Origin: Apostichopus parvimensis
Lineage: Eukaryota; Echinodermata; Holothuroidea; Aspidochirotida; Stichopodidae
NCBI GenBank assembly: GCA_000934455.1
Contig: KN888702.1
Location: 16,232-71,652 of the forward strand
Length of the DNA stretch: 55,421 bases
Reading direction: 5' to 3'
The notes under the pieces were generated by a model. That model saw only the letters and a list, made by a program, of their open reading frames with translations. It was not told the DNA's origin and did not search any database. The translations under genes were made by a program, and so were the position numbers. Shown here piece after piece: positions 10,901-23,101 of the stretch; the first letter of the stretch is position 1; every line of letters begins with the position of its first letter.

Positions 10901-12343
10901 TTGAGAAATCATTACTGACTGACTAGTGTCCCTCCCATTCAAAGTTTGGAATTGAAGACAGACGTGAAACATCATTCACGTACACTTACCCTTTGAGGGT
11001 ACCTGGATGGGATGAGAATATTTTCAGTTCTTTTCTAGTACTTTTAGTACTTCTAGTACTTTTTATTTTTAAAATTCAAATTTTTTATAACATTCATAAT
11101 TGATGCAAACACAAGAAGCAAATTATTTCTTTAATAGTGTAAAGAATTCAGTCTATTCTAAGATTAAAAAACAAATGTAGAAAAGATATTGAAAGACATA
11201 TAAGCAAGGAAATACATTATTCATTGTAATGAATCCAAACAGCCTCAATAGCTGGTTATCTTTATAACAGAAAGAAAAAAAAAAAGAAGATGAACACTTG
11301 CTACAAAACCTGCCGAAAGTTAAAGGGCTTCAACCTGACGAAAAGATAATTCAAAATACTGCTCCTTTAAACTCTGAAATACCTTCCCTACAAAATGACA
11401 ACTTTTGATCAAACTTTTCCATCTTCAGGAAAATATTAACACAGTGATACCAGAGTGGTTATTTAAAGACCAAATCTTCTTACTTAATTCATTATTTTTT
11501 GTTCTTCCTATTGTCCTTATTATTCTTCATGAATATTTTTTCAAGTGACAATACCATTCTTCAGCAACATATTCAGATGAAGGTTAGAATAGCTTAGTAG
11601 ATTTGAATTGTATCTACCAGAATTTGATTGGTCTTTAGCCTGTTGACAAAACTGCTGCATTATGATTACTGCTCTTAATCAGGTTACATCACAGTTATCT
11701 ACTGGTTACTGTGGTAACGTAACAGGCCATAGGATGACAAACTTCATGTTCATGTACACAGACACAATACACTGGAAAGGGTACTGTTAAGAACAGTCAC
11801 CCAAGAAAGAGCCTGATAGGCACGAAAACCAAACGACTTAACTGATCCAGAATGGTGTTTTTGTTTTAAATCATTGAAGTCTTTATTTAGGAGGAACAGT
11901 AATAGCTATACTTAGCATACAGGACAACAGTAACATTACTCTGATATCGACCCACAAAGAAGATACAACAATGGCATATCAATGATCCATATCGCATGTT
12001 CTTTTTGAAGAAAACTTAAAGCCATTTACCTGAAAGATAAACCAAAATTGATAAACAGTGTGATTTTTCCACACCGACATGTTTGTTTCTAGTTTCTAAA
12101 AGGCTTGTTTTTTATACTTCTTCTGATCATGTTTATTCTCTCTGTGTTGCTTACATTTCAACTGTCATCCTTTGTAATACACTAATGCTTGTCAATGTTT
12201 TCATATTTCATAAAGGCACAAAATCTTAAGTATTGAATACAATATTTGGAGCTGGAACTGAGAAAGCATTCTCTACCTGGCGCTTTGAAATTTACAAATG
12301 CATTATTGCCCCCTATGATGAGAATTACTCCAAGACTGTATAG
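7984..12343. other. Spacer between terminal exons 7B and 7A
   Basis: AT-rich with short chance reading frames, a G9 tract near 10079 and TTTTAGTACTTCTAGTACTT-like short repeats near 11035-11060. No additional terminal exon or catalytic-domain exon was recognised on either strand. Confidence 0.5.
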
Positions 12344-12509
12344 AGGGCAGTATTTGCAAATGATGATCAATGTACAGTAGGTCAGGTATAGGTTGATAGG
12401 CTACAGTATCTATCACATAGATATGTAGGGCAGTATTTGCACATGATGATCAATGTACAGTACGTCAGGTATAAGTTGATAGGCTACAGTATCTATCACA
12501 TAGATATGT
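12344..12509. repeat. Tandem duplication, two 83-bp copies
   Basis: 12344-12426 and 12427-12509 are nearly identical copies, each starting AGGGCAGTATTTGCA and ending CACATAGATATGT, with only a few differences. They lie just downstream of exon 7A. Confidence 0.9.
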
Positions 12510-12627
12510 AACATACAATATATTAGACAAATGTTAAGGCACTCTCTGAAAGGAAAAAGCTACAATTCCAGTTTGACCAAAATCACACAGCTTACTTTTA
12601 ATACGTTTTAGTGCAAAATACAAAGAA

Positions 12628-12633
12628 TTTAAT
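12628..12633 (-). promoter_or_regulatory. Candidate poly(A) signal ATTAAA after exon 7A
   Basis: ATTAAA on the minus strand about 60 nt past the TAA of exon 7A; a second lies at 12597-12602. Variant signal, chosen by position only. Confidence 0.35.
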
Positions 12634-12694
12634 TCGAAAATTGTTTCAAAGTAAATATAAAAAAAAATCGCCCACCACAAACAAAGTATTAGGA

Positions 12695-12961
12695 TTAAAT
12701 GGTCACACTAGCTTTAAGAAGGACAGCACCATTGGGTGGTACCTTGACGACCAAGGGTTGATCGACATCTATTAACCCCCAGTAGACTCCTGAGTACAAA
12801 TCCACAAGGTGGTATGCCTTGTAGCCAGTGACCTGCAGTTGTGTTAGCGTGGTATTGACATAGATGGCAAGCTTTATGTTACGGCTGACAAAGGCTACAG
12901 CGTAAGCGTCCCTTGACAGTGGGCGGGTCCATGCTTCTGTAAGGACATTTTTGGTGGTATT
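12695..12961 (-). CDS. NAGA: NAGA-like terminal exon 7A (proximal)
   Basis: Begins tgtacag|AAT in phase 0 and encodes 88 residues: [39 protein letters not shown] and [12 protein letters not shown], then TAA. This is the C-terminal antiparallel beta domain of GH27 enzymes. Its lead-in before the EAW motif is three residues longer than in 7C and 7D. Candidate poly(A) signals (ATTAAA) lie at 12628-12633 and 12597-12602, just past the stop. It is the nearest of the five terminal exons, so it is taken as the default. Confidence 0.9.
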   Translation of the reverse strand, partial: NTTKNVLTEAWTRPLSRDAYAVAFVSRNIKLAIYVNTTLTQLQVTGYKAYHLVDLYSGVYWGLIDVDQPLVVKVPPNGAVLLKASVTI

Positions 12962-15900
12962 CTGTACATGGAGATGAAATGTAAGGTGATAGATGCAGTG
13001 CTCAATGAGGTGAATGTACTTTGAGAGATGGAAACAAATCTAGACTGTAATTTACAGATTCTGTGCACTGATTCAAGTACCTGTTGAGTATAAACATGCA
13101 TCCCATAGACATTGGTATTATGGGAGGGAAAAAGACTAAAGGGAGAGAGAGAGAGAGTTATTCATTACTTTTAATTAATATTGGTGTAAATGATGTATGG
13201 TTGTGTCTTAGAGTCACCAATTGCTATCTCACTCCACAAAATCTTGGGTGAATTTGTTGGATATTTGGTGACCGAGTGCAACCAGCAACTTAGTCAAAAG
13301 AAGGGTGCCTTTCACAAAACACACCAGAGGCAAAATGATCATCATCGGCATGATGTCAGTTCTAGGCTTATTAGGTGTTCCGTGAAAACTTTAATTTACA
13401 AAAAGACTAGTAGGTAAAGTGTTGGGAGAGAACCAGAGGCTTGAATGAAGGCGATGTGGTCTAGGACAATTTATACATCTTTCTCATGATGTTGCAGCCT
13501 TCATGAAAACTGTTCAACTTAAAGGGTGTCAATACTTTAGCATTGGACATTATCAATCTATTGACTATGTCTATCTATTATCTATGGAATATATGTCCTG
13601 CTACTATTCAAATCACAATATCCTGCAATCTCAGGGTCATCTAGGAGTCCTCTCCAGTCTGTAAACTGCTTTGATATGTTTTTAACTAATGCCAATGTTA
13701 ACAGGTGGGCCTGATATGAATTTAACCCTAATTTACAAGCTAGGTTCAGTTTTGGTGGTTTAACTATGATTTAATGTGATTCTATTTTTGAATAACTTGC
13801 GTAAACTCGTGTATTTCTACTCATTCCATTTGTGTTTGGGTTTTGTGTTAATATGAGAAGAAAATAAATAATCAACGGATTAATCGTTTTAAGTTTTTGG
13901 GCTTCAGTCTCTAAAATGTTTGACTGGTGAAATAAACATTCAACTGTCATTGAAGGTTGACAGTAGTTTTGGGGGAGACCACTTGACCCTCTCTAGATTA
14001 GGAATGCGTCGGGATTTGGGAAGGGTAGACCCTCTCTAGATTAGAAATGGGTCGGGATTTGGGAATGGTAGACGCTTTCTAGATTAGGAATGGGTCAGAG
14101 ATTTGGGTAGGGTAGACCCTCTCTAGATTAGGAATGGATTAGGATTAGGAATGGGATGAGGAATGGGAATTGGAATGGGATTAGGAATGGATTTGGGAAG
14201 AGTAGGCTCTCTAGATTAGGAATGGGTGGGAGATTTGGGAAGGGTAGGCTCTCTAGATTAGGAATGGGTTGGAGATTTAGGAGGGATAGGAGGACTTGTA
14301 CAGTGTCAAAGGTCATGACATTGTTTTAGACAGAGGTAGAGAGAAAAATAAAAAAAATAAAAGAAAACGAATTGTGTCAGATTTTTCTAATTTTCAGAAA
14401 GCATATATCTAAATCTATGCAAAACAAAGTGAGGATGGCTGCAATGCTGAAGTTAACATGAAATGTGAAAGACTATGAAGATTGTGAGTTTTTGTCCCAA
14501 TATTAGTTCTGTAACTAGCGAAGGTGAATGAAAATGCTGCCAAAGCACATGAATATGCAATAGTCATTAATATGCTATATATGACCCATATTTAATACAA
14601 AGGCAGAATAAAAAGAGAAAAATTGGGTACTGATAACACTGGGCGCCCTGGCAGAATAAAATCTCACCATTCGCACATTGAGGTCAGTTACCAATGACCT
14701 GTGATTTTTCAAATGAAGGCTATTATCCCCAAAAGGATGTCATATAAACAAGATGACCTGTACGGTTTTTTTAAGCCTTTCATTTTGCATCAAACATTTA
14801 ATTATATATATATCAGGCAGATTTACTTGTTAAGGTACCTTTAAGTTTTCTGTCTCTTTTGAGGTCCAATTTCAACTTTATATTCACTTGAATTTGAGTA
14901 GCATCTTGGGCTTACATAAAGAAAGGCATGAAACAGACATTCTCCACACAACAGCTATTCCACTCCCACCCCCTCCCCTTTCTGCAAATGGAGGAGTCCA
15001 TTTTCAAATCTTACGGGAAACGCAGACTTAAAATTGTGGCTTTTCTTTAGTCTACAAGGCGGGAAATAACATCATTTCATCAAAAACAGGTTTTGTAACA
15101 GACAGTTGTGAAAATTGAATGTTGAGCTTATGATCAGCTTTCCTCCCTTTGTTGTATTACATTCCAATCCTGATCTTATGTAAATTAGAATGTTTACTGC
15201 TCAAATACTCTTGGAATGAATGCATTTCTTCTGTATAAACTCAAGGTGCTACTGTTTTTTTTTATTCTTCAATTCAAATCAAAACAAAAGATGTTCCACT
15301 GACCTGCAAAACTCTTTTCCCCATAATGCCGAGGGGGTCCTGGTTGACCTGGATCACTTCCTTGTTGAGGAGAATCTCACGAAACTCTGGAGATATTGTC
15401 CTGAGGTCGTTGGACATAAGGAGGGGGGCAGCTAGTATAGCCCACATTGCCATCTGTGCTTGGGATTGGTAGACACTCAGCGAGTAATCTCCAATAATCA
15501 GCTTGTGGGTTGAAAAACGGAGCACACCATTAATTAAGCAATAGATCGATCAATGGTTAGAAGCTTGGGAGATAATATCCGATAATCAGTTTAGAATGAA
15601 AAACAGAACATGTCAGTAATCAATTGAAAGATCAATCAATTGGTAGACGGACACCAGTAAATAATCTCCAATAATCAGCTAAGAATGAACAAAAACAACT
15701 TATCATTAATTAATCAATCAATAGTTTAATAATTTATCACTGATTGTTCAATAACCCTATGAAGCTGAACATTTGTACATAAGAAGCTGCCACTAAGCCA
15801 ATAGAATAAACTACAGACTCAACCATTAAAACAAACTGGATGAATTTACTTTACTGTTCAATCCAAAATGTAATTTCTGATCAGGTTTACTCCATTCTTA

Positions 15901-18900
15901 CAGATGCTTACCATTACAGTCAAACAATTTAACTTTTTTTTTACTTTACTTTAGCTTACTTGACATATCAAAATGAGCACTACATTATAACATACTGTAA
16001 TGTCCCGGTATGACCTTTTTTAATGTTTTCACTGATTTTGCAAACGTTTCTGTCATTGCATTACAGATTACATTACTAAATCTTGATTAATGAGGCTAAT
16101 TAAACCCTGATTCATAAGGCTGATTAAACCCTGATTCATGAGGCTGCTTGAAACCCTGATTCTGGTTTTAATAGGTGACTGTATTAAACCATTCTTCAAA
16201 TGGACTAGAATATCCCAGAGAATGCTGTTAACCACAGAGTTCATTACAACTAGAGATGGGATCATCCATTAATTATCATTCACTAGTGGAAACAACTGTA
16301 TTGATAGCAGTCCAAGTCCACTCATAACAATCACATCGTACATGATACTGGGACAGCCAAATTACTGAGCAACTCAACGAGTCGACGTTTAAGAGAGTAA
16401 CTCTCGCTCTCACCATGTCAGGGTCGGAAAAGTTTCCAGGTCCGACCACGGGCCCCCATTGATCTGTGATATTGGCCTGGTAGTCAATGATCTTGAGTAC
16501 ACTGTCCCATGAATCTTGTATATCCACAAAGTTCCTCCAAATGTTACAGTGAGAGGCAACAGACTGGTAGTCTATCTGTAACACAAGGAAAGACCAAGCT
16601 AAAAGGTTACTTCTTGTCTTGGAGGAAGACTTGATGAATGAAAGCATGAGAGGAATAATTGCATGAACGATGATTTCATCAATACGTAGTCAAAAAAACA
16701 CGTCAAACAAAGAGTAAACACCAGTATCGTCACATGGTACATGAACTATGCTTCATCCACAACATGACAACAATTTGTATTGTATATGTGGACAAGACAG
16801 TGAGTATCACAGATCAGAGATTACACTTACTAGCAGAATTGGAGATGTTCTAGAATACTGGCATATACAGGAAGGTGTTAGAGATGGAAGAAAAATGCTC
16901 TATCCAGATTAAATCCCCCACCCCCACCCCCACCTCACCCCTCTCCCTCTTCCCTATCAGTACATTGATGAGATTTGGTTAATGCTATTCAGTTTCAAGT
17001 CGTATTGACAGGCATACTCACGCACTTACAAACTTATAAAGTGTTAAATAGCCTTCCCAAGGGATTGCTAAAACTTTAACAGTCTAGAAAAACCCTCAGA
17101 CAATGATTTAGTTTAAACTGAAGCTATAGAGTGATGTGATTAGCAGACAACCTTTTATAACTACTCGGCAGTTTAGATTAAAACAAATCTACGGCATGAT
17201 ATATCACAAGGCATTAAAGAACCTTGGGTTGATGATTACCAAGTACCACAAATAAGTTTCTACCTATCGTTTAATAATTCACTTCTTATTCCAGCAAGAC
17301 GTGGAAGAGTTCTAACAAGTCCATAGCTGTAGCGATTGCCAGAAAGTTCCTAATTTGCTTTTGTGAGGATTAGCCAATATAGAAAGCCGAGTTAGATTTG
17401 AACGTTAAAACTGTATGTGAAATTAAAGACAGTTGGAAGAATATATGCAACATCACAACCAAATGCAAAACACATCGTCAGGTATAATTTATTCACTACC
17501 AATAATGCTAGGAAGAGAGTTGTAGCTATTGAAAGATAACAGGGTTCTTGTAATCACTATCGGTAACATGCCCATCGATAAATCCAGGTTTACAAAGTTT
17601 CCACCATATCATCGTTTCACATCTACGCAATGCTTTCAACTCCCTTTCAAAACAAAACAGCAATCTACCATTCACAACAAACCAAAACTTTGTTCAAAGT
17701 GTAGGTGTTAAGATTTCACTTGATTTCATCTCTGATTTTCCAGCCACCCCCCCCCCCCCACCTATTAGAACCAACCTAGATCTTTCAGTCATTACATCTT
17801 AGATATGAGCTGTGGTTACTGTTTTTAGAGTTGTTGTGTTAACAAGACAAGTGCTTCAGAGACAAAAATGAGCTTGATTGAAATGATTTACTGGAGTAAC
17901 CAAAATGAAAGAGAACCTGAAAGCAGAAATGAAAACTGGGAGGAAGAAATGGAGGTACCAACCGGGATGCCTTTGCCTCTCTCATAATCAGGCCAACTGC
18001 AGGAGAAGAGGATGGGACGGCCGGTGGCGTTCAGATATTGTCCCATCTCTGGATAACCTGTGGGTAGGAAGTTAAGATTTCAAGCTTGTAGTAAATTAAG
18101 CATCTATAGGTAACCAATCAGATTCAAACCAATATATCACAGAAGTCTCCATCACAGTACATGTTAGGATAGAATGTAATCAAAATTGCAATTTTGTAAC
18201 TTTAACGTATAAACACAATTATATTCAAACTATGTTAAGGGATTGCAAGATCAGGATGATTGGACCCAAGGTGTAGGTTTGATTAAGACAGCTTGGGATA
18301 AAATCAAGACTGTGACACTTGTAATGTAATGAAGGCGACCAGTCATATCAGTACAAGGATTTAATGTCGAGGCAATTTAGCCCAGTGCAGTAAGCTGATA
18401 ACCGGTTGAGATGCAATCAAGACTACAACTTTGTAATGTAATGTAATGTATGTATTTTAGATCCTCCTGCAAGCAGGAACTTGCGAAGAAGCCATCATTG
18501 GCTTATCAAAGCCGCAAGCTGACCAAAGTCAGTCTCTTAGATTCATATTTAACGTCCATGATTATGAATTGTAAATTGTCAACAACTCTGTAACTGGACG
18601 ACATACATTAATCTTGGAGTGCTCGAACTCGGGACCTTATAATTGAAAGGCACCGGGGTTAACCACTGAGCTAACACTCCTAAGTGTAATGTAATGTAAT
18701 GAAGGCAACATATTATAATAAGGACAAGTCAGAAGTCAGCCTTGCCTGAATACTCTCAGTAACGGTGTGAGTAGATAACAAGCTGGGGATCAAATCGAGA
18801 CTGCAAGATTGTCGCCAAAGCTAAAATCAAGGCTAGAAATTGGAAACTAATGTGTTTGATTTCTTCAAATCAATGCAAGCTTGCATTGATGCTGCCACAA

Positions 18901-21900
18901 GCAGATATACTGCAGTAATAATGACAAGAGCCTTGTATGTTGTATGCACTACATATGTAATCTTTACTGAGTTAAATAAATTTTGAATACTGATCCATAT
19001 TACTTCATGGAGGGTTACCTTTCTTCATTAATGAAATATCTACATTGCAGCCATCCATCTTAAACATATCAATTCCCCACTCAGCAAATCTGTTGGCATC
19101 TTTCTCCAAGTAATTTAAGCTCCCAGGATAACCAGCACAAGTCTTACTTCCAAAGTCACCATAGATACCCAGCTTCAGCCCTTTATTGTGCATCTGAAAG
19201 GAGTGAGGATACGTTTCATTTAAAGTATTAATAGAAATATATTAAGTACAATGATGACAGATTTAATGAACAATCAAGAAAATTGACCAACTTCTAATTT
19301 GAGGTCTTCAAAATAATCTAAGAATAACACCCCACAGTCAACCAATCAAATTACTGCTAACAAGGAAAATGTAACCAGTAAAAGCTCTAGTCAAAATCCA
19401 AGCATTTATTCATATGCCAACATGGCAACATTACATAGCAGTTTACCTTAAAGGATGATTTCAGGCACAGTCAATTCCTCAAATTTATGTTACAACATGC
19501 TCAATAACAAAAGAATAAGACATTTTATGGCCTCACATGACATCTTTACAACAAAATTATAAATTTGTCAACCTTGGACAATTGATATTGAAAGTCGTTC
19601 AAGGGTCCTCTGTTGTTTATATGCTATTGATGGAATATGTTCTGATTGAGTAATTTATCAAATCATGGATTAACATGAACATTTAGGTCGGCAATGAGGA
19701 GCAAAATCATAATCAACTTAGTCTTAAAGGAGCTTTCTGGAGATTTAGTATATTTTAAAGCTGAATATCCTGAAAACAGGAACAACTTAACTTATTTCGT
19801 TCATGACTTACGATTGCCTCTGACATTAGTCTAAGTAAGTGATTGACAGAAAGCTGAGTGGGAAATTATATACATATTAGAAAAGAGCAAAGAAGTTCTT
19901 TGCTGGGACAGGATTTGAACCATTGACTTCAGGATTAGATCAGTCTATTTGTTCAACAAACTAGCATGTGATGACTGTACTATCTTCAGGGAGATAATAC
20001 ATTGCTGACAATTCACTTACATGGCAAGAAACAAACCTCTGCTTAAGAGGCTCTACAAATATTTGGTAGGCTGCTTTATCTAACATAACAGTTAACAGAT
20101 TAGATTCAACATGATAATACACTGGAACTATTCAGTATTCACTGTATCTCATATCACACATAAACCATTTCATTGGACAGAGATGTCGTTTCAAGCTCTG
20201 CTACTGTAGTGAAAAATGTGTCAACTCTTTCATGTTGATTCTCAGACTATTCTCTCTGCTTTGAAAATGAATAATAAACAAGTGTCTGATGCATGTTGAA
20301 CAGTAGAAGCATTACTCACTCAACACAGACTCCAAAGAACAGTATGGTTCCAGTTACATTTCTACCATTAACATTAACATTAACAAGCACTGCAGTAATT
20401 ATTTGATGACAACAGCAGCCTTAGTTTGGTGCTACACCGAGTCAGCTGCCTAAAAACAAACATCATCTGATCTTTGAACGACGTAAACAAAATTAATTGA
20501 CCAGATTGCAAAAGGATTTTATGATCAGCGGCAACTGACTGCCGCAAAAAGTTGTTCAGTTCTGAACAATATTTTTTAACAGTGACTATGCACACTAAGA
20601 TGATTTCTGGCAATAATAGTCAGTGGTTAATTGTCAGTAGTTAGTTGTCTTCAAATTCGGACATAATGTGGCCGTAGTTTCGAGTGGGGCTCGTATTAGT
20701 AATTATGCGAAATGTCAACCTGTTAACGGAACGTGATACTAGTGCCACAGCACTGCACACTGCGCTAGGTAGTCACACATTTCCAACACTAACCCAGTCT
20801 GCATAGCGAACACTTGAGAATGTCATTTCAAAGATTTCAACAACTTCACTAGCCAATAACCAATCAAGCAGAGACTGTTTGGGAAGATTCGCCCACTTTT
20901 GCCTGCTTAACACGTTACAAATATTGGGGATCAACTGAGACAAATATGCGAGTGCAACACAAGTGCAACATGCATGAAGAAGGAAACATGGAGTAAATCC
21001 TATAATTGAAGCTGGTTGTCAACCCAGTCTTCAAAGAACTCTGATGTTTTCCAGCAGTATTCATACATGTGACAAATACAGGGTAGATTGTGCGTAACAG
21101 ATCATTTTGCTGCCTTGGTAATTTGCATGGGAGGTACTGTACAGCTATTCTAGAATTTTCACATTACACTATATTTGTCTCCCATATGCAGTGAATTCAA
21201 AATCAAAGACTAAAACTGTGCTAAGTTCTCAACAGCCACAATGCTATAACTCACACGCAGTTCATCTGACTAATTCATTTCCGTGAACATTATGTTTAAG
21301 AAAACAAATTTTACATAAACGTCATAGCAAATCATGATCTTATTTGTGATTCATAATGTTGTTCTTTAATGTAACTGCTTAGCAAGTCTCTTAGGTCGCA
21401 TTTAAATTCTATGTCAGTAGTTACTATTCTACTATACGAAACATTGTGATCAAAACATAAAGCTCAGTAAATCCAGCTGGAACACAAATTCAGACACGAC
21501 AACAAATGTGTATACAAGTCAAATATCTAAACTTATATAAAGGTAGCTTGCTAAATACTCCTCTTTAGAACAAATGGGCAAATTTACAACAAAGAAAATG
21601 TTTTACAAGATACAAAGTGCATTCCTTGATGATCAAGACCATGTTAGGTCAATTAAACCGACGGTGTAATCTTGGAAGATATTGACTATGTTGGATACTT
21701 TCAATAATTCTGTTTTCTTCCATGCCATGAATTTGGCCCTACCAAAGTCAGTTAGCATGCTTCAGTTACTTACATAATCAGCCAGAGCTTTCATCCCCGA
21801 TGGAAAGCGCTTTGAATCAGGGTTAAGGTTTCCATTTTCATCTCTGGTTTTGTTGGACCAGCAATCATCAATGTTGACATACTCATAACCGGCATCTCTG

Positions 21901-23080
21901 TAACCATCCTCCACTAACCTGTCAGCCATGGCCATGTAGAGATTTTCACTGAAAACAAGAATGCTGGGTTACTCGAAAGCTGCATTTTGAACTGAGATGG
22001 AACATTGCAATATTCTGACCAAGTTGTGTAATACTCACACACACTTTCATACTCGTCAGATTAAGAGATCTATGAAATTATGTACAACTATTTAAATACT
22101 CATAAGTTTAACAAGATGTTGATGGAACCACTCATTATTAAAGATCTAAACTGATTGACTATGCCGAATGCAGATGAATGACAAGGTTGTTTTCCCCTGT
22201 TGGTTTCTTTCTTCTCTCCATCCCTTGTCTACTAATCCTCTTACATATTTCTCTTTTGTGTTCACCCTGCTCATTAACCTGTCTGTATTCTGTGCGTGTT
22301 TTTGTCCCTTCTGTCACTGTAACTTGTCATTCAGCCTCTGAAGAAGAACCTGCTAGGATCGAAAAGTCAGGCCCTCTTACTTTACACTTGCTCTTTAGTC
22401 AGTTTAGTGGATAAGCAGTTTGCTAACAGTTTTGTTTTATTTTGTTTAAAGAGAAATAGATTTAAAAATGTCTCCTAAAGGCAATCCTATCCATCCACAA
22501 CAAAACACAATTTCTGCTGATAAAATGAAACCATGACCAATGAGTCAAACCTAGCTGGACATGAAACTGTAAAAAATATATATTTTGCTACATTAATCAC
22601 AGGTCTGCTAGTGGTTTTTGCAGCATTTTAGTTGTGGGGAGGAGTGGGGGAGGGGGGATATGATCACCCATAAAGACTCCTACAAAGGAATCTATACAAC
22701 TTTGTTTCTATTCACACAAGACACAAACAAGTGACTAGTATTTTGTCACTCTTCAGTGTTCAGTCATCTCCTTGTATATGAGTTTAAAATGACAGCCATA
22801 TTTTACAGCAGATCACAGTATTTGGTAGATCAGATCAAGATTGATTTCTCTTGCTTGGAGGTTTTAATGGATTTGCTAAATATTATTGAATTTCTCTTGT
22901 CTTTAACACGCACTGTTACCTTATACAACTATCTGGATGGTTATCACAATCTGTATTGCAGCGGAAACGCTCCCACGAGAGCCATCCCATCGGTGGAGTA
23001 CGAGCCAGGCCATTCTGGAGACCATAAGCCAGGGTGGTATAGCAAACAAATACAATGGCTTGCTGGATCAAAGACTTCAT
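12695..23080 (-). CDS. NAGA: alpha-N-acetylgalactosaminidase / alpha-galactosidase-like glycosidase (GH27), with proximal terminal exon 7A
   Basis: Seven exons on the minus strand join in frame: 23080-22920, 21948-21774, 19193-19019, 18057-17963, 16575-16414, 15501-15304 and 12961-12695. They total 1233 nt and 410 residues; human NAGA has 411. The enzyme removes terminal alpha-linked GalNAc or Gal from glycans, normally in the lysosome. The signal peptide is about residues 1-20, followed by the [17 protein letters not shown] motif. The catalytic nucleophile is D159 (FKMDGC) and the acid/base is D220 (NFVDIQDSW), matching human D156 and D217. Eight cysteines fit the family's four disulfides. 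Sequons include NKT, NAT, NIT and NFS. The substrate loop reads SCSWPDY: Ser191 as in NAGA, but Asp194 where NAGA has Ala and GLA has Leu. NAGA is favoured over GLA by DIQDSW, by [14 protein letters not shown] and by [12 protein letters not shown]. The start at 23080 is chosen for its signal peptide; an upstream in-frame Met at 23101 is possible. Exact substrate is uncertain. Confidence 0.93.
13985..14290. repeat. Minisatellite with 43-44 bp unit in the last intron of the NAGA-like gene
   Basis: The unit GACCCTCTCTAGATTAGGAA...GGGATTTGGGAAGGGTA repeats from 13985. The copies at 13985 and 14028 are 43 bp, with degenerate copies up to about 14290 and a local (GGAATGGGATTA)-like expansion in the middle. 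It lies in intron 6, upstream of exon 7A. Confidence 0.85.
15304..19193 (-). CDS. NAGA: NAGA-like exons 3-6: catalytic barrel core
   Basis: Exon 3 (19193-19019) carries [21 protein letters not shown] and the nucleophile motif FKMDGC. Exon 4 (18057-17963) carries the substrate-recognition loop FSCSWPDY. Exon 5 (16575-16414) carries [15 protein letters not shown] with the acid/base, then [12 protein letters not shown]. Exon 6 (15501-15304) carries [23 protein letters not shown] and [15 protein letters not shown]. Exon 6 ends CAG|gtcagt in phase 0. This is the only donor found from which all five downstream terminal exons could be reached. Confidence 0.92.
18425..18680 (-). mobile_element. tRNA-derived SINE
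   Basis: The minus-strand head 18680-18615 is tRNA-like: GGAGTGT pairs with GCACTCC, the A box is TAGCTCAGTGGTTA and the B box is GAGTTCGAGCACTCC. The body runs to about 18455 and ends in a (TTACA)n tail. Matching TGTAATGTAATGTAATG stretches lie on both sides. It sits in intron 3 of the NAGA-like gene, within a diverged duplication whose two arms both read TAATGTAATGAAGGC (near 18325 and 18700). Confidence 0.7.
19903..19975 (-). mobile_element. Degenerate tRNA-like SINE head
   Basis: The minus strand carries a canonical B box GGTTCAAATCC (19911-19921) preceded by an anticodon-arm-like stretch. It is followed by CCAGCAAAGAACTTCTTTG, which resembles the sequence after the similar element at 33885. 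A tRNA relic is an alternative. Confidence 0.4.
22338..22364 (+). ncRNA. Hammerhead-ribozyme-like core, degenerate
   Basis: CTGAAGA (22338-22344), then a helix GAACCT/AGGATC with one A-A mismatch closed by GCT, then GAAA (22361-22364). This is the order of the hammerhead catalytic core, seen in Penelope-like retroelement remnants. The expected cleavage-site strand upstream does not pair convincingly, so activity is unlikely. It lies in intron 1 of the NAGA-like gene. Confidence 0.25.
22920..23080 (-). CDS. NAGA: NAGA-like exon 1: signal peptide and first catalytic motif
   Basis: Encodes [20 protein letters not shown], a hydrophobic signal peptide, then [20 protein letters not shown] and the first cysteine cluster (CNTDC...SC). 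It ends ATA AG|gtaaca, phase 2, and joins to T at 21948 to make Ser54. An in-frame Met seven codons upstream (23101) would add MPFNSLI, which weakens the signal-peptide profile. The 5' UTR and promoter could not be placed. Confidence 0.88.
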
Positions 23081-23101
23081 GATAAGGCTGTTGAAAGGCA
23101 T

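Noticed and set aside
14128..14316. Minus-strand frame with repeated LPFPNL-type peptide
   Set aside because: Translation of the 43-bp minisatellite and its GGAATGG expansion.
22178..22414. Plus-strand frame with hydrophobic start, a possible secreted peptide
   Set aside because: No conserved match and no splice context; it sits in an intron and overlaps the hammerhead-like retroelement remnant.
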